From assembly GCF_001039355.2 (NCBI RefSeq), contig NW_019775902.1, positions 581,612 through 645,611 of the forward strand: DNA of 64,000 bases. The letters run 5' to 3'. This stretch comes from Lingula anatina. Taxonomy: Eukaryota; Brachiopoda; Lingulata; Lingulida; Lingulidae. Both the position numbers and the translations under genes were made by a program. Position 1 is the first letter of the stretch. The number at the start of each line of letters is the position of its first letter. This document shows positions 48,443 to 60,576 of the stretch, piece after piece. The notes under the pieces were generated by a model, which searched no databases, was not told the origin of the DNA, and was given only the letters and a program-made list of their open reading frames with translations.

Positions 48443-49766
48443 AGGTTCCGCGTAACCAAATCAGCACGTTGTTGTTACCAAACGCACGTGTAATCAACGC
48501 ATTTTGCACAAGATCATTTGTGTATAATATTTATTTGATTATATATTTTTCTTCTTTGCCTTATGAAGAAACATAAGTTGTATGGCAGACAGGCCGTGGC
48601 TGATCATCTCCATATACTTCCGTTGTTCATCATCGTTGTTTATGGTTAGTATGGTCCCATCAAAAAACACAAAATGGCGCGTTTCACTGTACGGTCCATG
48701 AAATTGTTCTTGCAGACGATGGTACTCTTTTCACGGGTTTACCAAAGTGATACGTGGTTTTCTCTTGGCAACCTAGCTTGGTGTGAATTCAAGCAGTCAC
48801 ATTTGCTTACAAGGAGGCATATTTTGATAATATTTTAATTACAATTGGTGTTGGGGTATTTCAATGGTCACGCTACGTACGTCAGTGCTCTACTACTCAC
48901 ATCCTCAATTTACACTGTGATCAGCTGCCCGGGTGTTACGTCGTAGTAGATTTAGTAAATGGGTACCCATGTACAGGGTAGCAATGTACATAAGTGCAGT
49001 TGAGTTGAGTTTTTTGCGAGGGAGTATATTACATGTATCAAAATCAGGTGCCCCATAAAAAGCATTGGATAATTTACAGAATGTTTAAGGTATGTGCACG
49101 GGGACTGCCTGGAAAGGGTAAGCAAATGTGTTGAAAATATGAAATAAATGTTGTCATAGACAAATGTTTTAATTCTGTAACACATTCCACTCTTAACCCA
49201 CGTCCTAGATTTTGACCCAGTTAGGTCAAGCTAACCCTAACCATTATGGCTAAATGGAGCGCGGACTTTCTGTTACATGGACCCTCGTTAACGTTACCCC
49301 GGTGTACACCACCGAACGGCAGTTGCCATGTGCGTCCGTCGATGAGATATTCAAATCATTTCTTAGTTGTCGAAAGAGCCAGTGCTGTTTTCAAAAATTG
49401 GTTATAATGAAGTTCCCGACCCTTTTGTCATCTGTCTTATTACCGCGAGTTCTCGGGGTCGATGCCAGATTTACCCGACGCCGCCATATTTGATTTTCTT
49501 AGTACAAGTAGACTTGGTGCTGAGTCGTTAAAATGAAAAAAATTTTGAATACAGTGCACTGCATCTTGGTATAGTTTGCTATACTCTAATGCCGATATGT
49601 TATTCTTATAGGTACCTGTATGACGGCTAGACCAATTTGAAAATTGAATTTATCCTCAGATTAGTTGTCTAATTTAGAAAAAAAAACAAAAAAAACAACC
49701 GTATAAACTGCATTTTTTAAATTTTCTTTTAATTTTATTATGTTTTGAACATTCCACCGTAGCCAT

Positions 49767-49817
49767 GGGAGACAAACTGGGAGACATGGGAGACAAACTG
49801 GGAGACATGGGAGACAA
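49767..49817. repeat. 21 bp minisatellite
   Basis: Two and a half copies of GGGAGACAAACTGGGAGACAT, 220-270 bases past the stop codon of the 50-51 kb gene, possibly in its 3' untranslated region. Confidence 0.8.
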
Positions 49818-50037
49818 GTGGCAGACCACGTGACCTGAACGTCTTGCCAAAAGGAACGTAAGGGTGTGGCGGGCGGAAGAGAGTCTTAGTATTATCTTTG
49901 CGGCAGTTCCATATCCATGCATTATGGTCCAAGCACACACATACATAACTGTATGAAGTAAATTACTTTACAAGTCTTTCACGGCCGTTAATCCAACACT
50001 GTTTCGTAAGAAATACGTGCACAAATTTTAAACAGTC

Positions 50038-50494
50038 TCAAACTGCTGCCTGCGCCTTTGCTAAAGCCCGCTCCTGCTGCCCGTACGCATGCTGCAGAAA
50101 CCCTGTATACGGAACGTGCACGTTGGACAAGGCGACTTGGCGGCTGGGGGCGTTTTCGTCTTCTAGCGGTACACGCAGCCCTTGCCTGGACCTAGGGTTG
50201 TCATCGTCTATCACTACCAGTCCTGGAAATCCTTTGTCTGGAGCCCTGTGAGATGACCCTAGAGACAAACAGATTGCACTAGTAGAAGCTATATGTAAAG
50301 CAGGGTTTAAAATGCGGTAAAAGGATTTTGCAGTGCCTTTAGATTAAGTTAAAGGGATAACAACTGTTCATTTTGGCGAAAAAATGAATTTTCCTGGGGT
50401 AAACAACAATTTTCCCATGTAATTACCAATTGTCAATGAATCCTTTTCCACATTCAAAGTCAGTCCCTGTTTTTTGTTTTTTTTTTCCTAAAAC

Positions 50495-50529
<35 letters not shown>

Positions 50530-51421
50530 TAATAATCTCTTAAGAGATTATTATAGAGTATAGCCATCTATGGCGGGCACATGGTACAATGGAAAGCATA
50601 TTTTCAGAATATTTGCTTTTACTGCCGTTTTTGTGGTGAAATAGAATATACTATATTTCTATGAGTTGTTTAGAATGTTTTTATTGTGAAATATAGATCT
50701 CATAAGAAGAGTTGTTATCCCTTTAATCTCTTACTTAATAAGTTTACAGCTCAAAATATATCAACACTTTCAGTTTGAAAAGAAATGCACTTTAAACGTT
50801 GGTCTTTAATATAAATGAGATATCGTCATAATTCATTCCTGGAAAAAAGAGAAACAAATAAATGTTCTGAACTGATTTTTTGCCGTTGAATCCGTTGAAT
50901 AAGCCAACCTCTATGCCCGAATTATTCCAACAACAAATAACAAAGTTTAAAACTCAACACGTTTTGAAGAAATACAAAGACGGTTCCAACAGCTGATTAC
51001 ACATTTGTCCGTCGCTGCTCATGACGAAACACTGCCTCACATATAATTTACGGCCCAGTGGGTACATCAAGGAAATTTGTACGTCATTGCTTTGTATGAT
51101 TATAGAAAATGCCTACCTTTAAAGTTTACCCAGTGAATGACACATGTCACCTCTGTAACTTTAAGCGTAATTCATCTCCACTAACTCAAACAAAAAAGCG
51201 CGCCAGTGCTTTGTTATTCCATTTCTTGTGGCATGAGTTAAATCGAACAGAAGATTTTCAATAAAATGATAAATGTTGTCAGAAAACATTTTAAACTGTT
51301 TTAGAAAGACTACAAACCCACCGTAATATCTGCTGTAACAAGTTCTGCACAAAGGCCATCCTCTCACTTGTAACACTAGGAGGAGACAGACTACAAATAT
51401 TGACGATTTGAAGAAAGCCAT
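50038..51421 (-). CDS. Short secreted protein with C-x2-C amino end (2 or 3 exons)
   Basis: Exon 1 (51421-51322, minus) encodes MAFFKSSIFVVCLLLVLQVR then GWPLCRTCYSRYY and ends at a phase-1 donor (G/GTGGGT). The last exon (50258-50038) has a clean TTTGTCTCTAG acceptor in phase 1 and encodes ~72 residues to a TGA: polar, with VVIDDDN, no cysteine, and a helical-looking end (QQERALAKAQAAV). A 36 bp exon at 51152-51117 (phase 1-1, EVTCVIHWVNFK) may lie between. The product is ~107 or 119 residues with a strong signal peptide. The C-x2-C-x5 then phase-1 intron layout of exon 1 is the same as in the ten-cysteine family, all on the same strand. The function is not recognised; a peptide precursor is possible. 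Confidence 0.6.
50353..50722. mobile_element. 370 bp MITE with TTAA target duplication
   Basis: TTAA flanks both ends; the termini are AGGGATAACAACT and its exact complement. TTAA targets are used by piggyBac and Kolobok transposons. It lies in the intron before the last exon of the 50-51 kb secreted-protein gene. It contains a long T run and a perfect 24 bp palindrome at 50530-50553. Confidence 0.75.
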
Positions 51422-52120
51422 TACCGCCACGTCCCTTTATCTTGCAGAAAATAAACTAAATCATTCGCTGACAGTTCTATATAACCGTCACTCGCGTGAG
51501 AATAACGATGCATTGACCACATGTTAGTCAAACCTGACGAAAAAGGATGTGCTGTCCTTGATGTTTGTTGATAGTGTATTATGGCGCGGCGCTGTTAAAC
51601 CACATCCGTTCTTTGGGTTAAGGATGAGTTCTATTGGTCACTTTTTAAAATTAATTGCGATAGGATTTTCCTCATTGTAGCATTTTTTTACCTATATCCA
51701 TTATTTATTATCTAGAAAAACGCCACGCAAAGATTGTCAAGCGTTAATTGTCAGGTCGACCTGCATTGCAAGCCAAGGCTGTCAAGTTATTCTCTATATG
51801 TGCACAGGCCAGATGTCTTTTTTTTTTTTTTTGTTACAAAACTGTTGCTACGAAATATGAAACAAAGGTGTATGCACAATAATTATAATGATAATAGTAA
51901 TAATGATAATAATAATGATAATAAAGATGATAATAGTATATTTGAAAAAAATAAAAATTATTATAAATAAGATGATAAAAAAATATTAATGGAATTCCGA
52001 ATAAACAAGACAGGTTGAAGGGATAAAACTGGAAGTCAGGACATTCCGTGATCAACACTCCTTACGTTACTCGCGACTCCTTTCCGGTTTGACCAGCAGT
52101 TTTCCACATGGCATGCTGCG

Positions 52121-52454
52121 ATGACTAAGGCAACCGTTTATACCCTGGTGTTACTGCTGACTATCTGTATCATAGAATTTAGTTCATTGTTCAGGAAGTT
52201 AAACTTACACAAATCCAACAGAAGCTAAACAAACACACATACTGGTGGACAAACCCAGTACAGCTGCACTTAAAAATAATTTTCTCCAGACGGATTTGCA
52301 AAATTTGTGGCTCGGTTTCAAAAACTAAATATGAATTGTCTTTAAACAGAAAGCAATATCTTATCATAAAATATTATTATTCAATTATTTTTCTTCTTAG
52401 AAGAAACAACCATTCCAGGCCATTGTGTTAGTTGGTACGCGTGCACTGGACAGG
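52121..52454 (+). CDS. Candidate small secreted peptide gene (weak)
   Basis: An ATG at 52121 opens a clear leader (MTKATVYTLVLLLTICIIEF). At 52401-52454 there is a 54 bp exon-like segment with an excellent acceptor (TTTTTCTTCTTAG) and a good donor (GG/GTATGT), phase 1 to 1, reading ETTIPGHCVSWYACTGQ. The only donor in the leader that would give the right phase (TTTA/GTTCAT) is weak, and no later exon was found, so the joining is tentative. Confidence 0.25.
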
Positions 52455-52569
52455 GTATGTCAAGCTGCGTTCACTCACGTCATATTCCATTATACAGAAA
52501 GTTGAGTATTACTTTCCTGTTTCTGTAAGCTGATGTAATACCACTACTATGAAACAAGAGTGGTGCTAT

Positions 52570-52600
<31 letters not shown>

Positions 52601-53588
52601 TTTTTGCTTTATCATTCTCATTTTAGATATTGAGATAAAGCTAAAACATTCCTTTTACATCCATCGCTAGAGAGAGGGAACATATTTTATGTACGCATTT
52701 GGTAAGTAAACAGCTATGAACTATGAAATAAGTGCCTCGAGCCCCTTTGATGACGATAAGTGAAAGGAATGATAAAGGCAACTAAGTAGAAAGAAATATT
52801 AAAATAATAATAATAAAACAATGAACAATGAAGTAGCCTTAATAATGGAAAAAAGTGTTGAATTGTGGAAATCATAAATGAATACCAAAACGTGCAGTGT
52901 AAAAAATGTAAAAAACATGCAATTCATTAAATAATAAACTTGATCTTATATCTTAAACTATTTTACTCCATCCCTTAATTATCACAGTTAAACAATAGTT
53001 AGCTATTTTATGGTTGACCCATAAACATTAAAACACGTACATGTATATGCATGTACGTAGGAAGGGGGGGGGGGGGCTTGTAGTGACAACGGAACCTATA
53101 CGTAAACACATCTTTTTGTGCAATAAATCAGAATCAGGTTCGTCAAGAAAAAAAATACCGCTCAATTGAAAATCGACATATTTCATTAATTGGGTTAACT
53201 TCTTCCTTCACCTGCAACTCACCTCTCCAAGTGCGTAAGCACCAAAGACTATATTTGAAACTCTATTTCCTGGCAAGCGACCTTGATGATAAAATAACAA
53301 TCTGTTGTGTAATTTGTGTGTATTTTTAAATCGATGTGGCGGATATGTCTCCGACTTCCCTACAGATAGTCAGACAAAGCTTGATATGTAATCCGGCTTT
53401 AAATGGTCGATCTTTGCTCGATAAGTTGGAAGAAATGACAATCTGTGCTCATATGTTGTAAATTACCATAAAAACTGTTCATTTCCCTACGGTTAATCAT
53501 GCTTAGAATTGTAATTTATGCTTTGGATTTTCTGAAGTTAAGCAAGATTGCAATGTATTAGTTTTATTTCTGAGAAGACACTTACGCT

Positions 53589-53660
53589 CTCTCTCTCTCC
53601 CTCTCTCTCTCTCTCACACACAGACACACACACACATGCCCTCTCTCTCTCTCTCTAAGC
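53589..53660. repeat. CT and CA microsatellites
   Basis: Alternating (CT)n and (CA)n runs. Confidence 0.85.
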
Positions 53661-55679
53661 TCTCTCACTCCCTATTTTTCTCTCTTTAAGCTCACACACA
53701 TGTGTACTTCGCCCTTCATCTTTCCTCCATACATACGTCCCCGTATCCCACTTACAACACTTAGCTCTGTGTCAGCTTCCTCTCCGCCCCAGTGGTCGAA
53801 CCGAATGTCCAAATTTCCGTTTCAATTATAGAAGCTGATATTTGATTTTAACTAAGAATTTGCCAAGCTTCCTGTTCGGAAGGCCCCGACAATGTGCCGA
53901 ACCCAGCAGCTAAATTAAACGGTCACAGTTGTCGGGTTAACGATTAAAGGATGCATTGCCACTTTTCTTTGTTTCAGTGATTTGATAACGCATGCGTTTA
54001 ATGGGAAAACACCGTAGATATTTACCGACTTGTATGTACTTCCCCCGATGCCGTATTGATCTAAGTTTCTCGGGTGTAAGCCATGCGCCAGGAACGATCT
54101 GTGTTTTCTATGAAGACTGTGTATCTTTGTTGGATTGTCGTATCCCAACTTATTTAGCGGTGCTAAATTTCACATGTCTTTCTTAAATACTTCGACATCA
54201 ACTGAAGCTCCAGCAAAAATACAAAAGGAGATACTTGTAAAAGAAGCTACTTATACTTACACTGTACTGTGATATAGTGAAAATATTTTCATAATGCAGC
54301 AGGTTTAGTATTACAAATTGTTTTTTTTTTTTTTGTCATACATGTGTACTACTATATTATTTTACAATGTACAGAATTTATTTTTATATAATGCACTTTG
54401 TTGCAAGATGCTTCTGTGTATCGAGGCTTCAATACCCGGTACAATAAAGATTTAGATTTTCATGTATAAGAAGGCAAATCGAAGACAAGGGTGAGGGGAC
54501 AGGAGATTCCCCTGCTAAGCTACAGGAGGCTCTCCTCTGTACTTCCTGTTTCATCTCTAAATAAACAGCGAGCTAATCTGGAAACAAGTATAGCTTTACC
54601 ATCCCTGTGACGTACACTTTGCTGGGCGATTTTGGACAATCTTTTTTCCTTCTACCAGTGTGAAATCAGTGAATCTACGATTTTTACTTAATGGGACTGG
54701 GATAAGGGTATGGGTATGGGGAATGAGGCATGACTACATGCAAAACTTTGTTCAATTAAGTGGGATACATAAAAGGTGAATCCCTGCCCCCTGTATATCC
54801 CGCCCTGTCCTAAGAGCCCTACCTAGGGTTCGACTTTTCTGTGTTTTTCCCTGTCTTTCCCTATACTTTTCTCACAATATCCACATTTTTGCTTGTATAC
54901 CGTTGCGTGTGAGTCTGTGCTTCCTATACCGTTAATGAATGCTATATTTAACACACGTTCTCTACCAATTTGTCACGACAGCAGAGTAACTGACTTATAG
55001 CCCTGCGCCAGCTAAATCATAAAGTTAAACTTAATACCATATGCTCGACAAGTATACTAGTCACAATAAGTTGAATTATTTGTCACCATATTGCGGAGCA
55101 GCTTGCTCGAGCGTTCAACGGATTTTGAGTTTCTCAAATCAAATAGCTATATTTCAGTAACAATAGTATTCACCGGCTGCTATACAAATCATTTCACGGG
55201 AGATGAATCACTTTAAATGACCCTTCCAAAACTAACAAGTGTGTTTTTTATAGAATTTATGGCTGTTTTTAAATCAGACTTGATACCAGCTCGACATAAC
55301 TGAATCTGCGAAAAGAGAGCGACGCCGAGTGTGTCTACGCTATATTGCAAACAGACAGCAGCAATAGTAATGGAGTACTGTTACATGATGGTTTCCATGG
55401 CCTCCCTCCCCCCTCGCGTGATTTCTTTTTGCGATTTTCATAATCAAAAGTGTAGCATGTGTACATGTATTTTTAAAACAGAATGTAATCAGCTATTCCT
55501 TATAATCCGCCAGGAAAGAGAGAGAGAGAGAGAGAACGATTGTATATGGGATTAAAATGAAGCAAAAAAACACCCCAGTTTGCTATAAAAACTACGAAAT
55601 TACAATGCCCTCCCCCCCCCCTCGCTAATCAGGCGTCAGACGGTCATATTTGGTTAATGGATTATCTTAATGATCAATC

Positions 55680-55714
55680 GAAATAATAATATTATAATAT
55701 TATTATAATATTAT

Positions 55715-55745
<31 letters not shown>

Positions 55746-55755
55746 TTATAATAAA
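55680..55755. repeat. AAT/ATATT palindromic microsatellite
   Basis: Repeated AATATTATAAT words followed by (AAT)n; strongly self-complementary. Confidence 0.85.
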
Positions 55756-58020
55756 ATGACATATACATTACAATGTCATTGTCTAATTTTCCGTCCTTAG
55801 TAGTAGTCGCCAGAACACACCTAGAACAAGGTACGCCCTGGCGAACAGGCCAGAATTCGTTAAAATTTAAAAGCCTTTTTTTATTGAAATACCATCAAAT
55901 GCACCTGTTCAGTCCCGTATAGCCCCAATTACCCACCACAAACCCGTGTGGCTACGTCAATTCGCTACCTTAAAATCAGAACACTTCAAAAGAAGTCGAC
56001 TCTATTACCAAATGTGAAGTGTTGACTTAAGTCGGTTTAACAACACTGAAGATTAAAGATTACTAAGTGTCAAAATTTCGTATTCTGAAGACGTTAAGTA
56101 CGTGAAAGCGTGCTGCGGTTCAACACAGTAGTGTGAGGCGTACAGTTCTAAATACACGAGAAAAAAAACAATGTCTAAACGCGATCCCGTCAGTATTTCT
56201 ACTACATAAATTTGTTTGGTTTTATTTGTATAATATGTAACCGACATTTTACGTATTAACCAATGGCTACAGAAAAGGGAGGGGATTATAAAACAAGGGA
56301 CTTGTGAAAGTAAAATCCTTTATTTTGAAAGTCAACTTGGAGTGACCAAAGACCCTTGGCAACAAGGCCAGTCTCCCCCCCACCCCCCACCCCCACCCCG
56401 ACCTCACCCCCCACTCTTTTTGCACCAAACATAACTCACTGTTTTTCAAATAGCGTTTTACTATTCAGCGACAACGAACTATCCCCTCACAAAACAGTTA
56501 CGCGACTTCACATGTGATCTTTGTTCAGGCACATCTCAAGTGAATTTTTATTTGTCATTTAAGACGAAAACCAGTAGGACTGTGCAAACAGCGTACAGAA
56601 AGGCAGTCCTATATCAAATATTAATCTAATTGTGCTAAATCTCGTAATAGGTAGAGGAAACACGAAAAATCACTCAAGCAAATAAAAGTACATTAGTAAT
56701 CACTTATTCATTAGGTAGCATGAGGTCCAATATTGAAATATGCATCATGTAAACATAAGTTTCAAAGGTGTGAATGACGTTCAATCTGGGGGTTATAGGA
56801 AAAGTGCTCAGAAGTAAGTTCTTTGAGGACATAAAGCGTGCGTATTGTAAGTTCAATTTGCCCCCTGCAACTGCAGCTGAGATTTGAATCATTGCACAAG
56901 ACAATGCCGCCAAAGACTGTCTCTAAAAGTTCACCTGATTTTTCAGGTCGCGTCCTTTGCCCTTAACGTGCAACCTCATATTTCTACATCGCATCCATTA
57001 TGTGCTGTCATAAATGGATCTAATATTTGGAAACGGACCCCTCATCACTGGATATCCATTCTGAAAGTAACGGACCCGTTCCAGATGCGAATTATGTGCC
57101 GAGGAAAGCGCTGCATTGACTACTAAAATAGGAACGTTTTGAAAACGTCCTATCGGGCTGTAGTTGGCGAAGTTTAGATCGAGAAATCATAAGGTAAGCG
57201 TCTTGCATTGGCCGTGGTTTCTTAATGTAGGTGAATCTGAAACAACCTAAATAGAGACGATATTGCCGGTGAGATTTTTGGAGAAGTCTGTGCAGAAATT
57301 CTTCACCATATAGTTGTCGATCTACGAAACAGATCGAAATTGTTGATATTGCCATACATTTTCAACGTGGTATGATTATTTTACACTTCTGACAAACACA
57401 ATAATTACATTTAATTGATCTTTATGATATTACAACATGCTGGTACAGTAGCTTATATTTTATGACGCTAATTTATACGTTTTGTCAGAACTGAGATGGT
57501 TCGATTCCGTAAGGCAAATCTATCAGTACGTTTTGAAAAACACGGATTCAAAATGTACACGGACACTTGATGAAAACTGCATTGGACTAAAGCTGTAGTA
57601 GTTAAGCGTCCAAGCGCATGCATGAATTTGTCCTTGAAAGACGATATGTTTGTCGGTGTGCAGATATTTTTATCATTTAAGTGTAGCGATACAAAAATCA
57701 CAGGTAGTTCTTTACAAAATATCTGCCCAAGCAGAAGTCGCCGATTAAACGTCAATGCTTCTTCTCATTATTATTATTCATCGTCAACAGCTTTTTGTAA
57801 CAAAAGGACACCTATTAATCTGTGACTTGAGCAGCGTCTAAGGCACACGCGGGACTGATTTACATCTTGAATGTCGCAGCTGAGGCGGGTGACATTAATG
57901 CGTAATAACCAGCGTAGTGATCTCAAATACAAGTGAAGTTGAATTAAATCTCGTTCTTATAAATCATTTGCGTGGTGGTACGTCTAATTTCGTGTTATAG
58001 AGAAGAGGGGATGAGAGGAA

Positions 58021-58075
58021 AGAAAGACAGACAGACAAGCAGACAGAGAGACAGGTAGATGGACAGACAGTCAAA
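58021..58075. repeat. ACAG-rich microsatellite
   Basis: Interrupted (ACAG/GCAG)n array. Confidence 0.75.
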
Positions 58076-58389
58076 CAAAGAGGAAGAAATACAGATAACA
58101 GGCAGTCAAACAGATATATATATATTCTAATATAATTATATACATATACCTACGGGAGGTCTGAGATTCCAACGCATGATGCCACAACTCGAAACACCTG
58201 TGACATGAAAGTGTGACCATTATGACGTGTGACATAATACTATTCACATTATGTCTTATATCACGTCAGTTACTTTAATATACAATTACGACAGATGCGC
58301 CAAGCGTACTTTAAACATTTACTGTAGTACGCCACACGATTTGAGGTTAAAAGATTTATTTTCTCTCCATGTGACAAAATCTACCCGTA

Positions 58390-58670
58390 TGCACGAAAAT
58401 GCAGTAGTATCGAAGTAGCAAAAGAGCATTAACGCAGTAGTGGTATGGAGCATATTTGCAGTAGAAATGCAGCATACCCTACTGCAATTCTACTTCAAAA
58501 ATTACATAGGGTTGTACAGAGGAGGAGCATTAATGCAGTAGATTAGCAGCATGATAGAAGCATGTTTCAAATATGCTAATTAGCTCCCAATGCGAAGCAG
58601 ATTTGAGGCATATTTGCAGTATGATTGCAGTAGTCTACTGCGCTGGAGCATCTACTGCGTTTTCGTGCGG
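58390..58670. mobile_element. Second copy of the CCCGCACG MITE, inverted
   Basis: It aligns over nearly its whole length to the reverse complement of 30864-31147, for example GCAGTAGATTAGCAGCATG and CATAGGGTTGTACAGAGGAGG. The left end is slightly degraded (TATGCACGAAAATG). Confidence 0.85.
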
Positions 58671-60018
58671 TACCCTCTTCAAGGTCCACAGAATAATTAC
58701 GTGTATTTTTCTTCAGCGTGATCACAGCAGAGAATCGTGTTATGAATTAGCCAGCGACTTATCTGTGAATGTCTAATTTAAATTCAATCTGAGACCCCGG
58801 CAGAGCGAAGCTAAAATCTAAAACCGCTCCACAGGTGGGGTAAAAGGATTGGGGCTCCTCCGAGTAATCTCTAATCTGTAACACCACGCTACATGGGTCC
58901 TGTTGAAACTGATAAAGATGGCCACTAGCATGTCCAAATATCTCGAGTGAATAATATCTTTTTTAGGTTTGTGACCAAAGAGCTTATGATCTCTATTTAG
59001 TAAGTGGCGGGATGAAAGATAGGAAAAAGTGTACCATACTTTAAGATCCTCAAAATTTTCAAAGATGGCTGATTTAGGCCGTCCTCTGGGTCTTCCGGAA
59101 GACGGTCAGATTTTCAAGTTTACATTCACGGGTATCTAATTTTTTCTGTCGGAAGACGGTCAAAAGTGGAGAGTGGATCAATAAAGATAAGTCAGAAGCC
59201 TGTCACAAAATATCTCCGGATCCGCCCGTAACAAGCAATATATTCCGGGCTCTCTATAAGAAAAAAAGGAATCAGTAATTGTGTATGGTGACAAATAGGC
59301 TCATGGGAAAGGTGATAAAATCCTTGTCACAATAATAAAAAATATTCTATAAAGAGATGCACATATTTGCACGTAGACTTACGAACAAGACCAAGCAGAT
59401 AGCCCAAAGATATTTTAATATAACTTTAAAAAGTATTTTGACAGGGGCTAAATAAAATTGAGCAAGTAAAATTGTGACATTCGGCGTGTTTTGCAAACGT
59501 ATACTGGTCAATAATATGCTAGTCAATTTAGTTTTATCTTAAATATATAAACTTTGGAAAAGTTCCTAAAACAGCGCCGTGTCTGAGTGATGTCCTTGGT
59601 GTGATTTGAAGCCGGGGAATTAATACTGCAATATGAGTATAAAAAGACATATTTTTGAAATATTAGTGACAACGGCGCCAGGACAGTATATCCTGGTGCT
59701 AACGATATCAGTGTCTGGTAATTTTCATACTTAAACGGGTGAACCAAACACCAACAAAAAAAGATAACAGTTTCTTTCAATTCAAGTTGACAATGACAAA
59801 TAACTTAATTAAACTGGCACGAATTTTTGTCCTCTTCCAGTTACAGGCTTTACCCCTCTATGGGGACATGTCTGTGTTCGCAAAGAAAAGATAAAAGAAC
59901 TGTATCCTTGGCAGGGGACAGTCCATTATATCCCCGTACTTTCGAGGTCACTGAGGTCACTGTGTTGTCACCGTTGTCGTTCCTGTTATGTTTTCATATT
60001 TCAAAAAATCTTTAACGT

Positions 60019-60543
60019 GGGGGGGGGGGGGGGGGGGGGGGTTTTNNNNNNNNNNNNNNNNNNNNNNNNNNNNNNNNNNNNNNNNNNNNNNNNNNNNNNN
60101 NNNNNNNNNNNNNNNNNNNNNNNNNNNNNNNNNNNNNNNNNNNNNNNNNNNNNNNNNNNNNNNNNNNNNNNNNNNNNNNNNNNNNNNNNNNNNNNNNNNN
60201 NNNNNNNNNNNNNNNNNNNNNNNNNNNNNNNNNNNNNNNNNNNNNNNNNNNNNNNNNNNNNNNNNNNNNNNNNNNNNNNNNNNNNNNNNNNNNNNNNNNN
60301 NNNNNNNNNNNNNNNNNNNNNNNNNNNNNNNNNNNNNNNNNNNNNNNNNNNNNNNNNNNNNNNNNNNNNNNNNNNNNNNNNNNNNNNNNNNNNNNNNNNN
60401 NNNNNNNNNNNNNNNNNNNNNNNNNNNNNNNNNNNNNNNNNNNNNNNNNNNNNNNNNNNNNNNNNNNNNNNNNNNNNNNNNNNNNNNNNNNNNNNNNNNN
60501 NNNNNNNNNNNNNNNNNNNNNNNNNNNNNNNNNNNNNNNNNNN

Positions 60544-60575
<32 letters not shown>

Positions 60576-60576
60576 C
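60019..60576. other. Assembly gap flanked by G homopolymers
   Basis: G run, N run 60046-60543, then a second G run. Poly-Gly frames here are artefacts. Confidence 0.95.

Noticed and set aside
57488-57505. GGTTCGATTCC, resembling a tRNA T-loop
   Set aside because: The flanking bases do not form a T stem, and no acceptor or anticodon arm is present at the right distance.
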